Part shown: in pieces, positions 26,867 to 35,257 of the stretch
How positions within the stretch are numbered: the first letter of the stretch is position 1
Layout: each line of letters starts with the position of its first letter
Assembly: GCA_019638485.1 (NCBI GenBank)
Contig: JAHBTP010000001.1
Location: 310,001-374,000, forward strand
Length of the DNA: 64,000 nt
Reading direction: 5' to 3'
Source of the DNA: Ferruginibacter sp.
GTDB taxonomy: Bacteria; Bacteroidota; Bacteroidia; Chitinophagales; Chitinophagaceae
Notes under the pieces: generated by a model
Databases searched by the model: none
Told to the model about the DNA's origin: nothing
What the model saw: the letters and a program-made list of their open reading frames with translations, nothing else
Translations under genes and position numbers: made by a program

Positions 26867-28174
26867 ATGCGAACAAAGGCAATACACAAGGATAAGGTAA
26901 ATATTATTACACTTGGATGCAGTAAGAATTTAGTGGATAGTGAAGTATTAAGTGGACAATTGAAAGCAAATCATATTGATGCTGTTCATGAAAATAAAAA
27001 GCTAGACCACAATATTGTGGTAATTAATACTTGTGGTTTTATTGGAAGGGCTAAGGAAGAAAGTATTAATACTATTTTGGAAAATGTAGAATTGAAGCGG
27101 AAGGGAAAATTAGAGAAAGTATATGTTACGGGTTGTTTAAGTGAACGCTATAAACAAAATTTAGAGGAAGAGATTCCGGAAGTAGATGCTTTTTTTGGAA
27201 CATTTGAACTGCCTGCATTATTGAATAGATTAAATGCAGATTACAAATCCGAATTATTAGGAGAAAGAGGCCTGGCAACTCCTTCGCATTATGCATTTTT
27301 GAAAATCAGTGAAGGTTGTAATCGTACTTGTGCTTTTTGTGCTATTCCACTTATGCGTGGTAATCATGTAAGCAGGCCTATTGAACAATTGGTAGATGAG
27401 GCAAAGCGGTTGGTGGATAACGGAGTACAAGAAATTATGCTTATTGCGCAAGAGTTGACGTATTATGGTTTAGATATTTATAAACGGCGTGAATTGCCTG
27501 TACTAATGGATAAATTAGCACAGGTGAAAGGTTTGGAATGGATTAGATTACATTATGCATATCCATCGAAGTTTCCCATTGAAATAATTGATGTGATGAA
27601 GGCCCATGATAATATTTGCAATTATCTTGATATGCCTGTACAGCATGCATCTAATAAAATTTTGCAAGCCATGCGAAGGCAGATTACCAGGGAAGAAACT
27701 GAAGAACTTATTGCCAGCATACGGCAACGGATACCCGAAATCTGTTTACGTACCACACTTATAGCCGGCTTTCCCGGTGAAACCCAAGATGATGTAGAAG
27801 AACTAAAGACGTTTTTGCAAAAGGTACGCTTTGATAGGGTGGGGATTTTTACCTATAGCCATGAAGAACAGACCGGAGCATACAATTATGTAGATGATGT
27901 TCGTGAAGAAGTGAAAGAGGCGCGTGCAGAAGAAATTATGGAGGTGCAGCAAGAAATTAGTTTGGAAAAGAACAGAGAAAAGATTGGTAAGGTATTTAAG
28001 GTGCTCATTGACAGAAAAGAGGCCGGCAAGTATTTAGGACGTACAGAATATGATAGTGTGGAGGTAGATAATGAAGTGATTATTTCTTCTAATCAGCCCT
28101 TGACTATTGGGAAATTTGTTAAAGTAAAAATTACGGAGGCCTACGACTATGACTTGGCAGGTGAAGTAATTTAA
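26867..28174 (+). CDS. rimO: Ribosomal protein S12 methylthiotransferase RimO
   Basis: Radical-SAM enzyme that adds a methylthio group to an Asp of ribosomal protein S12. The N-terminal UPF0004 domain has LGCSKNLVDSE and NTCGFIGRAKEESI; its Cys residues bind the auxiliary cluster. The radical-SAM motif CNRTCAFC (CxxxCxxC) is followed by IPLMRGNHVSRP. A C-terminal TRAM domain runs from about residue 370 to the end. The start was set at 26867, where an ATG is preceded by a ggag-like sequence; the upstream extension to 26828 (LFFIRQLYLW) is not family-like. The length is then 435 residues, as usual. bshC follows after 35 bases, probably in one transcript. Confidence 0.95.
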   Translation: MRTKAIHKDKVNIITLGCSKNLVDSEVLSGQLKANHIDAVHENKKLDHNIVVINTCGFIGRAKEESINTILENVELKRKGKLEKVYVTGCLSERYKQNLEEEIPEVDAFFGTFELPALLNRLNADYKSELLGERGLATPSHYAFLKISEGCNRTCAFCAIPLMRGNHVSRPIEQLVDEAKRLVDNGVQEIMLIAQELTYYGLDIYKRRELPVLMDKLAQVKGLEWIRLHYAYPSKFPIEIIDVMKAHDNICNYLDMPVQHASNKILQAMRRQITREETEELIASIRQRIPEICLRTTLIAGFPGETQDDVEELKTFLQKVRFDRVGIFTYSHEEQTGAYNYVDDVREEVKEARAEEIMEVQQEISLEKNREKIGKVFKVLIDRKEAGKYLGRTEYDSVEVDNEVIISSNQPLTIGKFVKVKITEAYDYDLAGEVI

Positions 28175-28209
28175 GTTTTTTTTGTTTGATTTTAAATGGA
28201 TTTTTATTC

Positions 28210-29814
28210 ATGTCTTTTTCTAAGTTTCATATTCCTTATCAACAAACAGGTTACTTTTCAAATCTGGTTACAGCGTATTTAAATCAAGAAGATGATTTAC
28301 TCCCTTTTTATACTCATAAGCCAAATATAGAAGGTATTAAGTCTGCAATAAAGTCTCGTGAATATTTTAAAGTTGACCGTAAACTCTTGGTTAATGAGCT
28401 GCAAAAAGGTTATGAAGGTGTATCACTCTCTAATAAATTAAAAGAGAATATTGATTTGTTGTTTAATGAAAATACTTACACTGTTTGTACAGCACATCAA
28501 CCTAATCTCTTTACCGGACATTTATATTTTATTTATAAAATTTTACACGCTGTTAAATTAGCAGCGGAGCTTAACGCTGCAATACCTAACAGGCGCTTTG
28601 TTCCCTTATTTTTTATGGGTTCTGAGGATGCGGATTTAGACGAATTGGGTGAAGTGGAAATAGATGGGAAAAGTTATCGGTGGCAAACCAAACAAACCGG
28701 TGCAGTGGGCAGAATGTTGGTTGATGATGCACTGCTCGATTTGATAAGGCAAATGGAAGGTCAACTTGGTGTATTACCGTACGGGATTCAGGTTATTCAG
28801 TTATTAAAGGAGGCCTATCAAAAGGGGAGAACCATTGAAAAGGCAACTTTGTATATGGTGAATGCTTTGGTTGGGCATTTGGGTGTTATCGTCTTGTTGC
28901 CGGATTCTGCAGGCTTCAAAAAATCATTTAGCTCGTTATTAAAAAAGGAATTGAAAGAACAGTTTTCTGCAACCGCAATTAATGATACTTTAAAAGTCTT
29001 TCCTAAAAGGTTCAATACTCAAACAGTAGGGAGAGATATTAATTTATTCTATTTAGATGAACAATTGCGTAACAGGATAGAGCGGGATGGTAATGATTAT
29101 CGGGTTGTGGATACACCTATTTCTTTTACGGAAAATGAGATAGTTCAATTACTGGAAGACCGTCCGAAATGTTTTAGTCCTAATGTAATTTTGAGGCCGG
29201 TATTACAGGAGTTTATCTTACCTAATGTAGCTTTTATAGGAGGTGGTGGAGAGTTGGCTTATTGGCTTGAATTAAAGGGAGTATTTGAAAGGGCTCAAGT
29301 TCCTTATCCCGTTTTAGTATTGCGAAATTCCTTTTTACTAGTTCCCAAACGTTGGACAGAGAAATTGACTGAGTGGAATCTTGAGCCTGAAGCGCTTTTT
29401 ATTACAAAAGAGTATTTGCTTAATCGTTTAGTTAAGGAGAAGCTGAATCAGGATCTTTCATTGAGTAAGGAAATTTCCATTATTGAAAAGACGTTTGATG
29501 GAATAGTTCCTCTTGCGGTACAACAAGACAATTCGTTACTACACCATGTGCCGGCATTAAAACAGCAGATAATAAAAAAAGTGCAGGCACTTGAGAAAAA
29601 GATATACCGTGCAGCCCGGAAGCGTGAGAATGTGTTGGTTAATCAAGTAGAAACCATGCACAATATTTTATTTCCTAATAATCAATTACAAGAGCGGGTA
29701 GATAATATCTTTCCTTATTATGCCAGGTGGGGTGCTGATATCATTAATGAATTATTAGAAATGTCGCCCTTATTATCAAATCCAAGCTTCACTGTTATAC
29801 TTGAAAATAAATAA
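28210..29814 (+). CDS. bshC: Bacillithiol biosynthesis cysteine-adding enzyme BshC
   Basis: BshC adds cysteine to glucosaminyl-malate, the last step of bacillithiol synthesis, giving the low-molecular-weight thiol that replaces glutathione. It is recognised by the N-terminal FSKFHIPYQQTGYFSNLV, the nucleotide-binding-like CTAHQPNLFTGHLYF, GSEDADLDELGE, the RPVLQEFILPNVAFIGGGGE segment, and a long C-terminal coiled coil (about residues 440-510). The start at 28210 fits the conserved N-terminus better than the upstream Met at 28186. At 534 residues it is full length. bshA and bshB are not in the window. It ends at a bidirectional terminator. Confidence 0.93.
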   Translation: MSFSKFHIPYQQTGYFSNLVTAYLNQEDDLLPFYTHKPNIEGIKSAIKSREYFKVDRKLLVNELQKGYEGVSLSNKLKENIDLLFNENTYTVCTAHQPNLFTGHLYFIYKILHAVKLAAELNAAIPNRRFVPLFFMGSEDADLDELGEVEIDGKSYRWQTKQTGAVGRMLVDDALLDLIRQMEGQLGVLPYGIQVIQLLKEAYQKGRTIEKATLYMVNALVGHLGVIVLLPDSAGFKKSFSSLLKKELKEQFSATAINDTLKVFPKRFNTQTVGRDINLFYLDEQLRNRIERDGNDYRVVDTPISFTENEIVQLLEDRPKCFSPNVILRPVLQEFILPNVAFIGGGGELAYWLELKGVFERAQVPYPVLVLRNSFLLVPKRWTEKLTEWNLEPEALFITKEYLLNRLVKEKLNQDLSLSKEISIIEKTFDGIVPLAVQQDNSLLHHVPALKQQIIKKVQALEKKIYRAARKRENVLVNQVETMHNILFPNNQLQERVDNIFPYYARWGADIINELLEMSPLLSNPSFTVILENK

Positions 29815-29843
29815 AAAAGCCACCTATTAGGTGGCCTTTTTTT
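29813..29843. terminator. Bidirectional terminator between bshC and the M16 pair
   Basis: Stem gccacc (29819-29824) / ggtggc (29830-29835) with loop tatta. A T-run at 29837-29843 serves the plus-strand bshC transcript, and A's at 29813-29818 serve the minus-strand M16 transcript. The stem begins within 5 bases of the bshC stop. Confidence 0.85.
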
Positions 29844-29856
29844 GTATGATGACTTT

Positions 29857-31947
29857 TTATTGAAAATCAGTTTCGCTAACTCCTTCATTGATTAGGTATT
29901 TAGAAATTACCATAGGTAATTCTTGCTCTCCAACGGTTTGAGTTATTTTAAATGGAAGGGTATAGGCTCCTACTTTTTTATAATTACCATACTCAGTAGT
30001 TTTTGGCACATCTCCCATTTCTCCTGCTGAAACAGTTTCTTCTTCTTTAATTAAAAGACCTGTTTTAATAGAATAATATTCAATGGCTGTTTTATCACCG
30101 GGTTTGGTAACCATCAATTTGTAAACATTCTCACTTCCTACTTTACTGGTACCCAAATAATTGATGGTGTATTTGTTAGAAACATAGGCCATTTGTGGAA
30201 TGATGGTGGTTTGAGCTGCATATTCTGTAATGTCTTCAGCATCCATTTCTTGTCTTTGTCCCATTTGTTCTTGATATCCTTTTTTACCATCAAAAGCTTG
30301 TCTCATAATCTTCATTCCTTTCATATTAAGCTCCAAAGCCTGTTTGTTGGGCGCCATACGGGTTTCAGTACCATCAAATGATTGTCCCATCATTTCCATT
30401 GTAAATTCAGCTTTTAAGGTATTTAGCTTGTTTAGTTCATCTTTTCCACCCATTGCTTTAAGGTAGCTTTCAACAATAGAGGCACCTGAAATAGGCTCGC
30501 TTGTTTTTGGTGTTTCTTCTGCTGTAACACTTTCTTTTTTTGCAACAACAGGTTCTGCGAATTTATCGTATTCCTTTACCGGATATCCCAGACGGGCAAG
30601 ATTTGGAAGAATCTTGCTTCCATTTCCCACAATTAAAATACGACTGTTATCCTTACTAAAATACTTTTGTGCTACACGCTGAACGTCAGCAATGGTAACT
30701 GCATTTATTTTTTGTAAGAAGGTGCGATAGAAATCTTTCGGTAAATTATTGATAAGAATATTAGAAGCGTAAGTAGCCGCACGTCCGGGATTCTCCATTC
30801 CTAAGGCGAAGGAGCCATTATACTTTGCCTTAGCAATAGCAAGCTCTTCATCGGTTATTTTGCCATTACGCATATTCTCTATTTCATTCATTACCTCTAC
30901 GATAGCACTATCTATTTTTTCGCTACGAACTTGTGCTTCTGCAGAAAATTGAGTTTGAAACCTGCCATTACCTACGCTGGAGTAACTGCCATAAGTAAAG
31001 CCATGTTTCTCACGAAGGTTCATAAATAATTTACTCTCTGCTCCACCACCTAAAATTTGGTTAGCAATAAGCAATGCATGATAATCAGGGTTGCTCATCG
31101 GGTTCGTAATCAGGTTGCTCACACTAATCGAGCCTTGTACTGCTGTGGGCACATCTACAAAGTCAATTTCAGTTTTACTTACATTAGGTTGGTCGGCAAT
31201 TACCGGTAAGGATAGTTGCTTTCCTTTCCATGATCCAAATGTTTTAGTAGCTAATTCTCTTGCCGCATCAGGGGTGATATCTCCAACAAATACGAGATAG
31301 CTTCTGGAAGGTGTGATTCCTTCTTTATATGCGTTTTTTATATCCTTTAAAGTAATGCTATTAATAGATTCTTCCGTTTCAAATTCACCTAATGCAGTAT
31401 TCTTTCCAAAACTTAAGGCACTACTAACACGGCCGGAAATAGCCTGTGCACTTTTATCAGAAGCTTTTAATCCTGTAATAGTTTGCTTTTTAATTTTATC
31501 CAGTGATTCTTTATTAAATGCGGGATTCTTTATAGCATCTGCCATTAAAGAAAATGCTTTGTCAAAATAGCGAGTAAGAGCTGATACCGATCCGCCTCCG
31601 GCAAAAGCGCTTACATTGGCACCAATTTGATCTATCTCTTCGTCAAATTTTGCTTTAGACAAGTTTTTAGTTCCTTCTGTAAGCATTTGCCCCATAATAG
31701 AATTAACACCTGCTTTTTTACCTTCCAAAACAGGTCCTCGATCAATACTTAATGATGCATTGATTTGAGGGAGTTTGTGATTTTCTACCACCATAACAGT
31801 CATACCGTTAGGAAGGGTAAAAGTAACCGGATCAGCAAAATGAATAACAGGCGCTGGCCCGGCTTTTGGCGGTTTAGTACGATCTATCTGAGCTTGTACT
31901 GAAAAAGCAATAAAAGCAGTTAATAAGAAGAAAAATATTTTTTTCAT
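29857..31947 (-). CDS. M16-family non-catalytic subunit fused to a LolA-like C-terminal domain
   Basis: 696-residue periplasmic protein with a signal peptide (to about residue 19, VQAQ). Residues about 35-450 form the two M16 domains. The zinc motif HxxEH is lost: the aligned region reads GQMLTEGTKN. The substrate-contact region KHGFTYGSYSSVG is kept. This is the pattern of the regulatory partner in two-subunit M16 peptidases. After a Pro/Glu/Ser linker (about 450-475), residues 480-696 resemble the LolA-like or outer-membrane lipoprotein-sorting fold (AFDGKKGYQ, the IEYYSIKTGLLIKEE turn). It is encoded 19 bases after the catalytic subunit. The role of the fused domain is unknown. Confidence 0.85.
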   Translation of the reverse strand: MKKIFFFLLTAFIAFSVQAQIDRTKPPKAGPAPVIHFADPVTFTLPNGMTVMVVENHKLPQINASLSIDRGPVLEGKKAGVNSIMGQMLTEGTKNLSKAKFDEEIDQIGANVSAFAGGGSVSALTRYFDKAFSLMADAIKNPAFNKESLDKIKKQTITGLKASDKSAQAISGRVSSALSFGKNTALGEFETEESINSITLKDIKNAYKEGITPSRSYLVFVGDITPDAARELATKTFGSWKGKQLSLPVIADQPNVSKTEIDFVDVPTAVQGSISVSNLITNPMSNPDYHALLIANQILGGGAESKLFMNLREKHGFTYGSYSSVGNGRFQTQFSAEAQVRSEKIDSAIVEVMNEIENMRNGKITDEELAIAKAKYNGSFALGMENPGRAATYASNILINNLPKDFYRTFLQKINAVTIADVQRVAQKYFSKDNSRILIVGNGSKILPNLARLGYPVKEYDKFAEPVVAKKESVTAEETPKTSEPISGASIVESYLKAMGGKDELNKLNTLKAEFTMEMMGQSFDGTETRMAPNKQALELNMKGMKIMRQAFDGKKGYQEQMGQRQEMDAEDITEYAAQTTIIPQMAYVSNKYTINYLGTSKVGSENVYKLMVTKPGDKTAIEYYSIKTGLLIKEEETVSAGEMGDVPKTTEYGNYKKVGAYTLPFKITQTVGEQELPMVISKYLINEGVSETDFQ

Positions 31948-31966
31948 ATAATAAGTTTAGATGTGA

Positions 31967-33277
31967 TTAGGATTTCTTTGGCAAATAATAAAGAACTAAG
32001 CGTTGGTTAGGGTTGAGATATTTTTTTGCAACAGCCATAATATCCTCCCTTGTAACTGCACGCATTTCATCTAATTCTTGATTGATTTGGTTGGTGTTTT
32101 TATAAAAAGTATATCCATTAGCCAAATTTTCCGCTATACCTAAAACTTTTTCATTAGCTCCAACATAATTATTTTCAAACTGATTTTGAATCTTGGTAAA
32201 TTCTTTTTCAGAGATTAATTCTGTTTGAAGTTTTGCAATTTCTTCATCCATATCAGCGAGCAGAGAACTTAATTTGGCATCACCGGAAGGGATAGCAAAT
32301 GTGAGATAAGCACCATAATCTTCCAATGCATAATTGAATGATGCAACCATTAATGCATCCTTTTTATCATCTACCATTTTCTTATACATCCTACTGCTTG
32401 AGCCTTGGCTAAGGACATCAGAAGCCATTTGCAATGCCATGGATTCCTTATCAGTCATGCCGGGTGTACGATATGCGGTAACAATTGCAGGAATTTGAAT
32501 ATTGGCATCGTATGCGGTATCTACTATTTCTTTAGTTATAGGTAATTCCTTGTAGGTTTTTTTTGCAGCTGCTTGTCCGGCAGTTATTGGCCCAAAATAA
32601 TCTTCAACTAATTTTTTTGTTTTAGGAATTTCAATATCTCCCGCAATTACCAAAACAGCATTTCCGGTAGTGTAAAATTTCTTATTAAAGTCAATGAACT
32701 CATCCAATTTAGCACTGTCTAAGTGAGCCATACTGCCAATTGGAGCCCAGCGGTATGGATGATTCGTAAATAATCTGGAAAATATCTCGCTAAATAAGTT
32801 TCCGTATGGTTGATTATCTACGCGCATACGTTTTTCTTCTTTAACAACTTCATTTTGTGTGCTTACACCAATTTCATTAATTACAGGATGCATCATGCGC
32901 TCACTTTCCAACCACAAACCTGTTTCTAATTGGTTGCTTGGGAAAATTTCATAGTAAAATGTGCGGTCTTGTGTAGTGTTAGCGTTGTTTTGTCCACCAT
33001 TACTTGATACAAGTTTCATAAACTCACCTCGTTTAATGTTTTCTGAGCCTTCAAATAATAAGTGTTCAAAAAAGTGAGCAAATCCTGTTCTTTCAGGATT
33101 TTCATCCTTACTTCCCACGTGATACATAACCGACACAGCCACAACGGGCGCGGAGTTATCCTGATGAAGAATAACATGCAAACCATTGCTCAGCGTGTAT
33201 TCCTGGAAGGTTACTTTTTGTGCTGATACCATGGTGGCAAGCCCCATCAAAATGATTAGTAGTTTTCCTTTTAACAT
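31967..33277 (-). CDS. M16-family zinc peptidase, catalytic subunit
   Basis: 436-residue exported peptidase (signal peptide to about residue 19, MVSAQ). It carries the inverted zinc motif HFFEH (His68, Glu71, His72) followed by LLFEGSENI, and the distal Glu ligand lies in the QNEVVKEEKRMRVD region. The two M16 domains span about 30-230 and 230-430. Together with the non-catalytic partner downstream it should form a clamshell heterodimer that degrades unfolded peptides up to a few kDa in the periplasm. A -7-like box at 33294-33301 precedes it. Confidence 0.93.
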   Translation of the reverse strand: MLKGKLLIILMGLATMVSAQKVTFQEYTLSNGLHVILHQDNSAPVVAVSVMYHVGSKDENPERTGFAHFFEHLLFEGSENIKRGEFMKLVSSNGGQNNANTTQDRTFYYEIFPSNQLETGLWLESERMMHPVINEIGVSTQNEVVKEEKRMRVDNQPYGNLFSEIFSRLFTNHPYRWAPIGSMAHLDSAKLDEFIDFNKKFYTTGNAVLVIAGDIEIPKTKKLVEDYFGPITAGQAAAKKTYKELPITKEIVDTAYDANIQIPAIVTAYRTPGMTDKESMALQMASDVLSQGSSSRMYKKMVDDKKDALMVASFNYALEDYGAYLTFAIPSGDAKLSSLLADMDEEIAKLQTELISEKEFTKIQNQFENNYVGANEKVLGIAENLANGYTFYKNTNQINQELDEMRAVTREDIMAVAKKYLNPNQRLVLYYLPKKS

Positions 33278-33293
33278 GTGTTTAAAATTTGGG

Positions 33294-33301
33294 CAAAAGT
33301 A
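33294..33301 (-). promoter_or_regulatory. -7 promoter box of the M16 pair
   Basis: The minus strand reads TACTTTTG (plus-strand caaaagta), which fits TAnnTTTG. It lies 17-24 bases before the start of the catalytic M16 gene. No clear TTTG was seen at the expected -33 distance, so the call rests on one element. Confidence 0.45.
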
Positions 33302-33414
33302 GCTATAAAAAGCCTATAATGAGGCCATTAATTAATAAAAGATAGTTTATTTAACAATTTTTGCTTTCGTGCTATAAAATGGAAGCGTAAGGTTGTTTTA
33401 ATGTGGGAATCCGG

Positions 33415-33894
33415 TTATTCTTTTGTGCGGTTAATCATGTTGCTAACATCTTGAATCAATTGTTCTTTGTATTCCGCAAGTACTTGTTGTAAATGAGGTA
33501 AAAAAGTGGCTAAAATCTGTGCAGCAAGGATCCCGGCATTTTTTGCGCCGTTTAGTGCAACGGTTGCAACCGGAACGCCGGGTGGCATTTGTAAAATAGA
33601 TAATACACTATCCCAGCCATCTATAGAGTTAGAAGATTTGATGGGCACTCCAATTACCGGCAAAGTAGTGTAGGAGGCAACCATACCGGGAAGATGAGCA
33701 GCTCCCCCTGCTCCCGCAATAATCACTTTTATTCCACGGGATGCAGCCTCAAGTGCATATTCACGCATACGTTCGGGAGTTCTGTGTGCAGACACAATGG
33801 TTAACTCAAATGGTATGTTGAATTGCTTTAGCATATCTGCTGCATTCTTCATAACCGGTAAGTCGCTTTCACTTCCCATTATTATCCCAACCAT
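33415..33894 (-). CDS. purE: N5-carboxyaminoimidazole ribonucleotide mutase
   Basis: Purine biosynthesis enzyme that converts N5-CAIR to CAIR. The conserved N-terminus is [17 protein letters not shown], followed by [12 protein letters not shown] (the active-site His loop) and [14 protein letters not shown] and GVPIKSS motifs. At 159 residues it is a normal class I PurE. It begins only 28 bases after the stop of an outer-membrane efflux gene, so it is probably expressed as the last gene of the RND transcript, while its metabolic partner purK lies upstream of that operon. Confidence 0.95.
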   Translation of the reverse strand: MVGIIMGSESDLPVMKNAADMLKQFNIPFELTIVSAHRTPERMREYALEAASRGIKVIIAGAGGAAHLPGMVASYTTLPVIGVPIKSSNSIDGWDSVLSILQMPPGVPVATVALNGAKNAGILAAQILATFLPHLQQVLAEYKEQLIQDVSNMINRTKE

Positions 33895-33922
33895 GAAATT
33901 TTATTTATTGATTAAAGGTAAG

Positions 33923-35257
33923 TTATCTCACCAAATCACCACGCATACGTAATAAAGTAATCTCAGAAAGTTTTGCATTGTAGCGTGCATGAATGAGTCG
34001 GGTAAATGCATCTTCCAAACTTTTTTGTGATTCTCTCAGTTCTAATATAACTGATAATCCTAACCGATATCGTTCCGAAGCAATTAACATATTTTCTTTT
34101 GCAAAACCAATGTTTTCTTCTTCCAAAGCTAAGTTTTGCAAATTCCATAAATAGTCCTTATAGGCAGCGGTAATAGTAGATTTTACTTTCAAATGTTCGT
34201 ATGCATACACCATTTTTCGGTAATCTATTTCTAATTCTGCTTCTTTTATTTGGCGCTTCACCGAAAAACCATTGAAAATGGGAATAGTGGCGGTTATTCC
34301 GTAATTAAATCCATGATTTTGATTAAACAATGTGGTAAATGGATTAATGGCTGTGTGATTGCGGAGATTGGAAAAATTATAGGCAGAAGTTAATCCCACA
34401 GTTGGAAATCTACTTGCTTTCTGCTCTTTTAATGATAATTGTGCAATACTTAATTGAGTTTTTGCCGAATGTATTTGAGGATTTATCTTTTCTGCTGTTG
34501 TTAATAACTCATCAATCATTAATGCTCTATTAATAGGAATGGAATCTGTTACTTCGTAAACTGTTCCGGGTATTACTGCCATAAGAAGATTTAAGTCTTC
34601 TTTTAGTTTTTCAATTAATGATATTTGAGTTATTCGTGCGGCTTTTTGTGCATTTAAATCAAGCCGTGCTTGTAATAATTCAGGTTTGGCACCAAGCCCT
34701 GTTGAAATCTTTTTTTCTGCCTGATTTATTCTTTCTTCATTAATTCCCATTTGTTCTTCGATAGCCTTTAATTGTTGTTTTTGACTTACAATATTGTAAT
34801 ACAGGCTAGTTACATTGGCTATTGAGTTTACCATTTGGGTTTTCACATTCCATTCTCCCAATTGAGTAAAAACTTCCAGTTTATCTCGTGTAGCAAACAT
34901 TTTAAGGCCATCAAAAACTGTCCAATTTAGATTTACGGATGCCTGAAAATTTTCTGATCGTAAATTATTTTGCGACCTTTTTGAACCATCAGCCAGCTCT
35001 TGTTTGGTATTATTATTATTGAATAATATAGAGCTGTTGGCATTGAGCCGAGGAAGGAAGGCAGTATAGGCATAACTGTTTTGTAACTCAAACAAAGTGG
35101 AATCATTGCGCAGTAAACGTATATCATAATTGTTTTGCAAAGAAGTGGCAATAGCATCCTCAACGGTTAATATATTTTGCGCATTCGCTAAATGGCAAAA
35201 CCCATATAGAATATTGAGTGCAAAACATAGTGTTATATATTTTATTCTATGCTTCAT
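33923..35257 (-). CDS. Outer-membrane efflux channel, TolC family
   Basis: 444-residue outer-membrane factor with a cleavable signal peptide (cleavage near HLANAQ) and no lipobox, unlike the channel of the first RND operon. Two repeats of long helices with Leu/Gln/Asn heptads and the GLGAKPELLQARLDLNAQKA hinge match TolC-type proteins. It overlaps the pump gene upstream by 11 bases, so the two are translationally coupled. It provides the exit duct of the second RND system. Confidence 0.92.
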   Translation of the reverse strand: MKHRIKYITLCFALNILYGFCHLANAQNILTVEDAIATSLQNNYDIRLLRNDSTLFELQNSYAYTAFLPRLNANSSILFNNNNTKQELADGSKRSQNNLRSENFQASVNLNWTVFDGLKMFATRDKLEVFTQLGEWNVKTQMVNSIANVTSLYYNIVSQKQQLKAIEEQMGINEERINQAEKKISTGLGAKPELLQARLDLNAQKAARITQISLIEKLKEDLNLLMAVIPGTVYEVTDSIPINRALMIDELLTTAEKINPQIHSAKTQLSIAQLSLKEQKASRFPTVGLTSAYNFSNLRNHTAINPFTTLFNQNHGFNYGITATIPIFNGFSVKRQIKEAELEIDYRKMVYAYEHLKVKSTITAAYKDYLWNLQNLALEEENIGFAKENMLIASERYRLGLSVILELRESQKSLEDAFTRLIHARYNAKLSEITLLRMRGDLVR

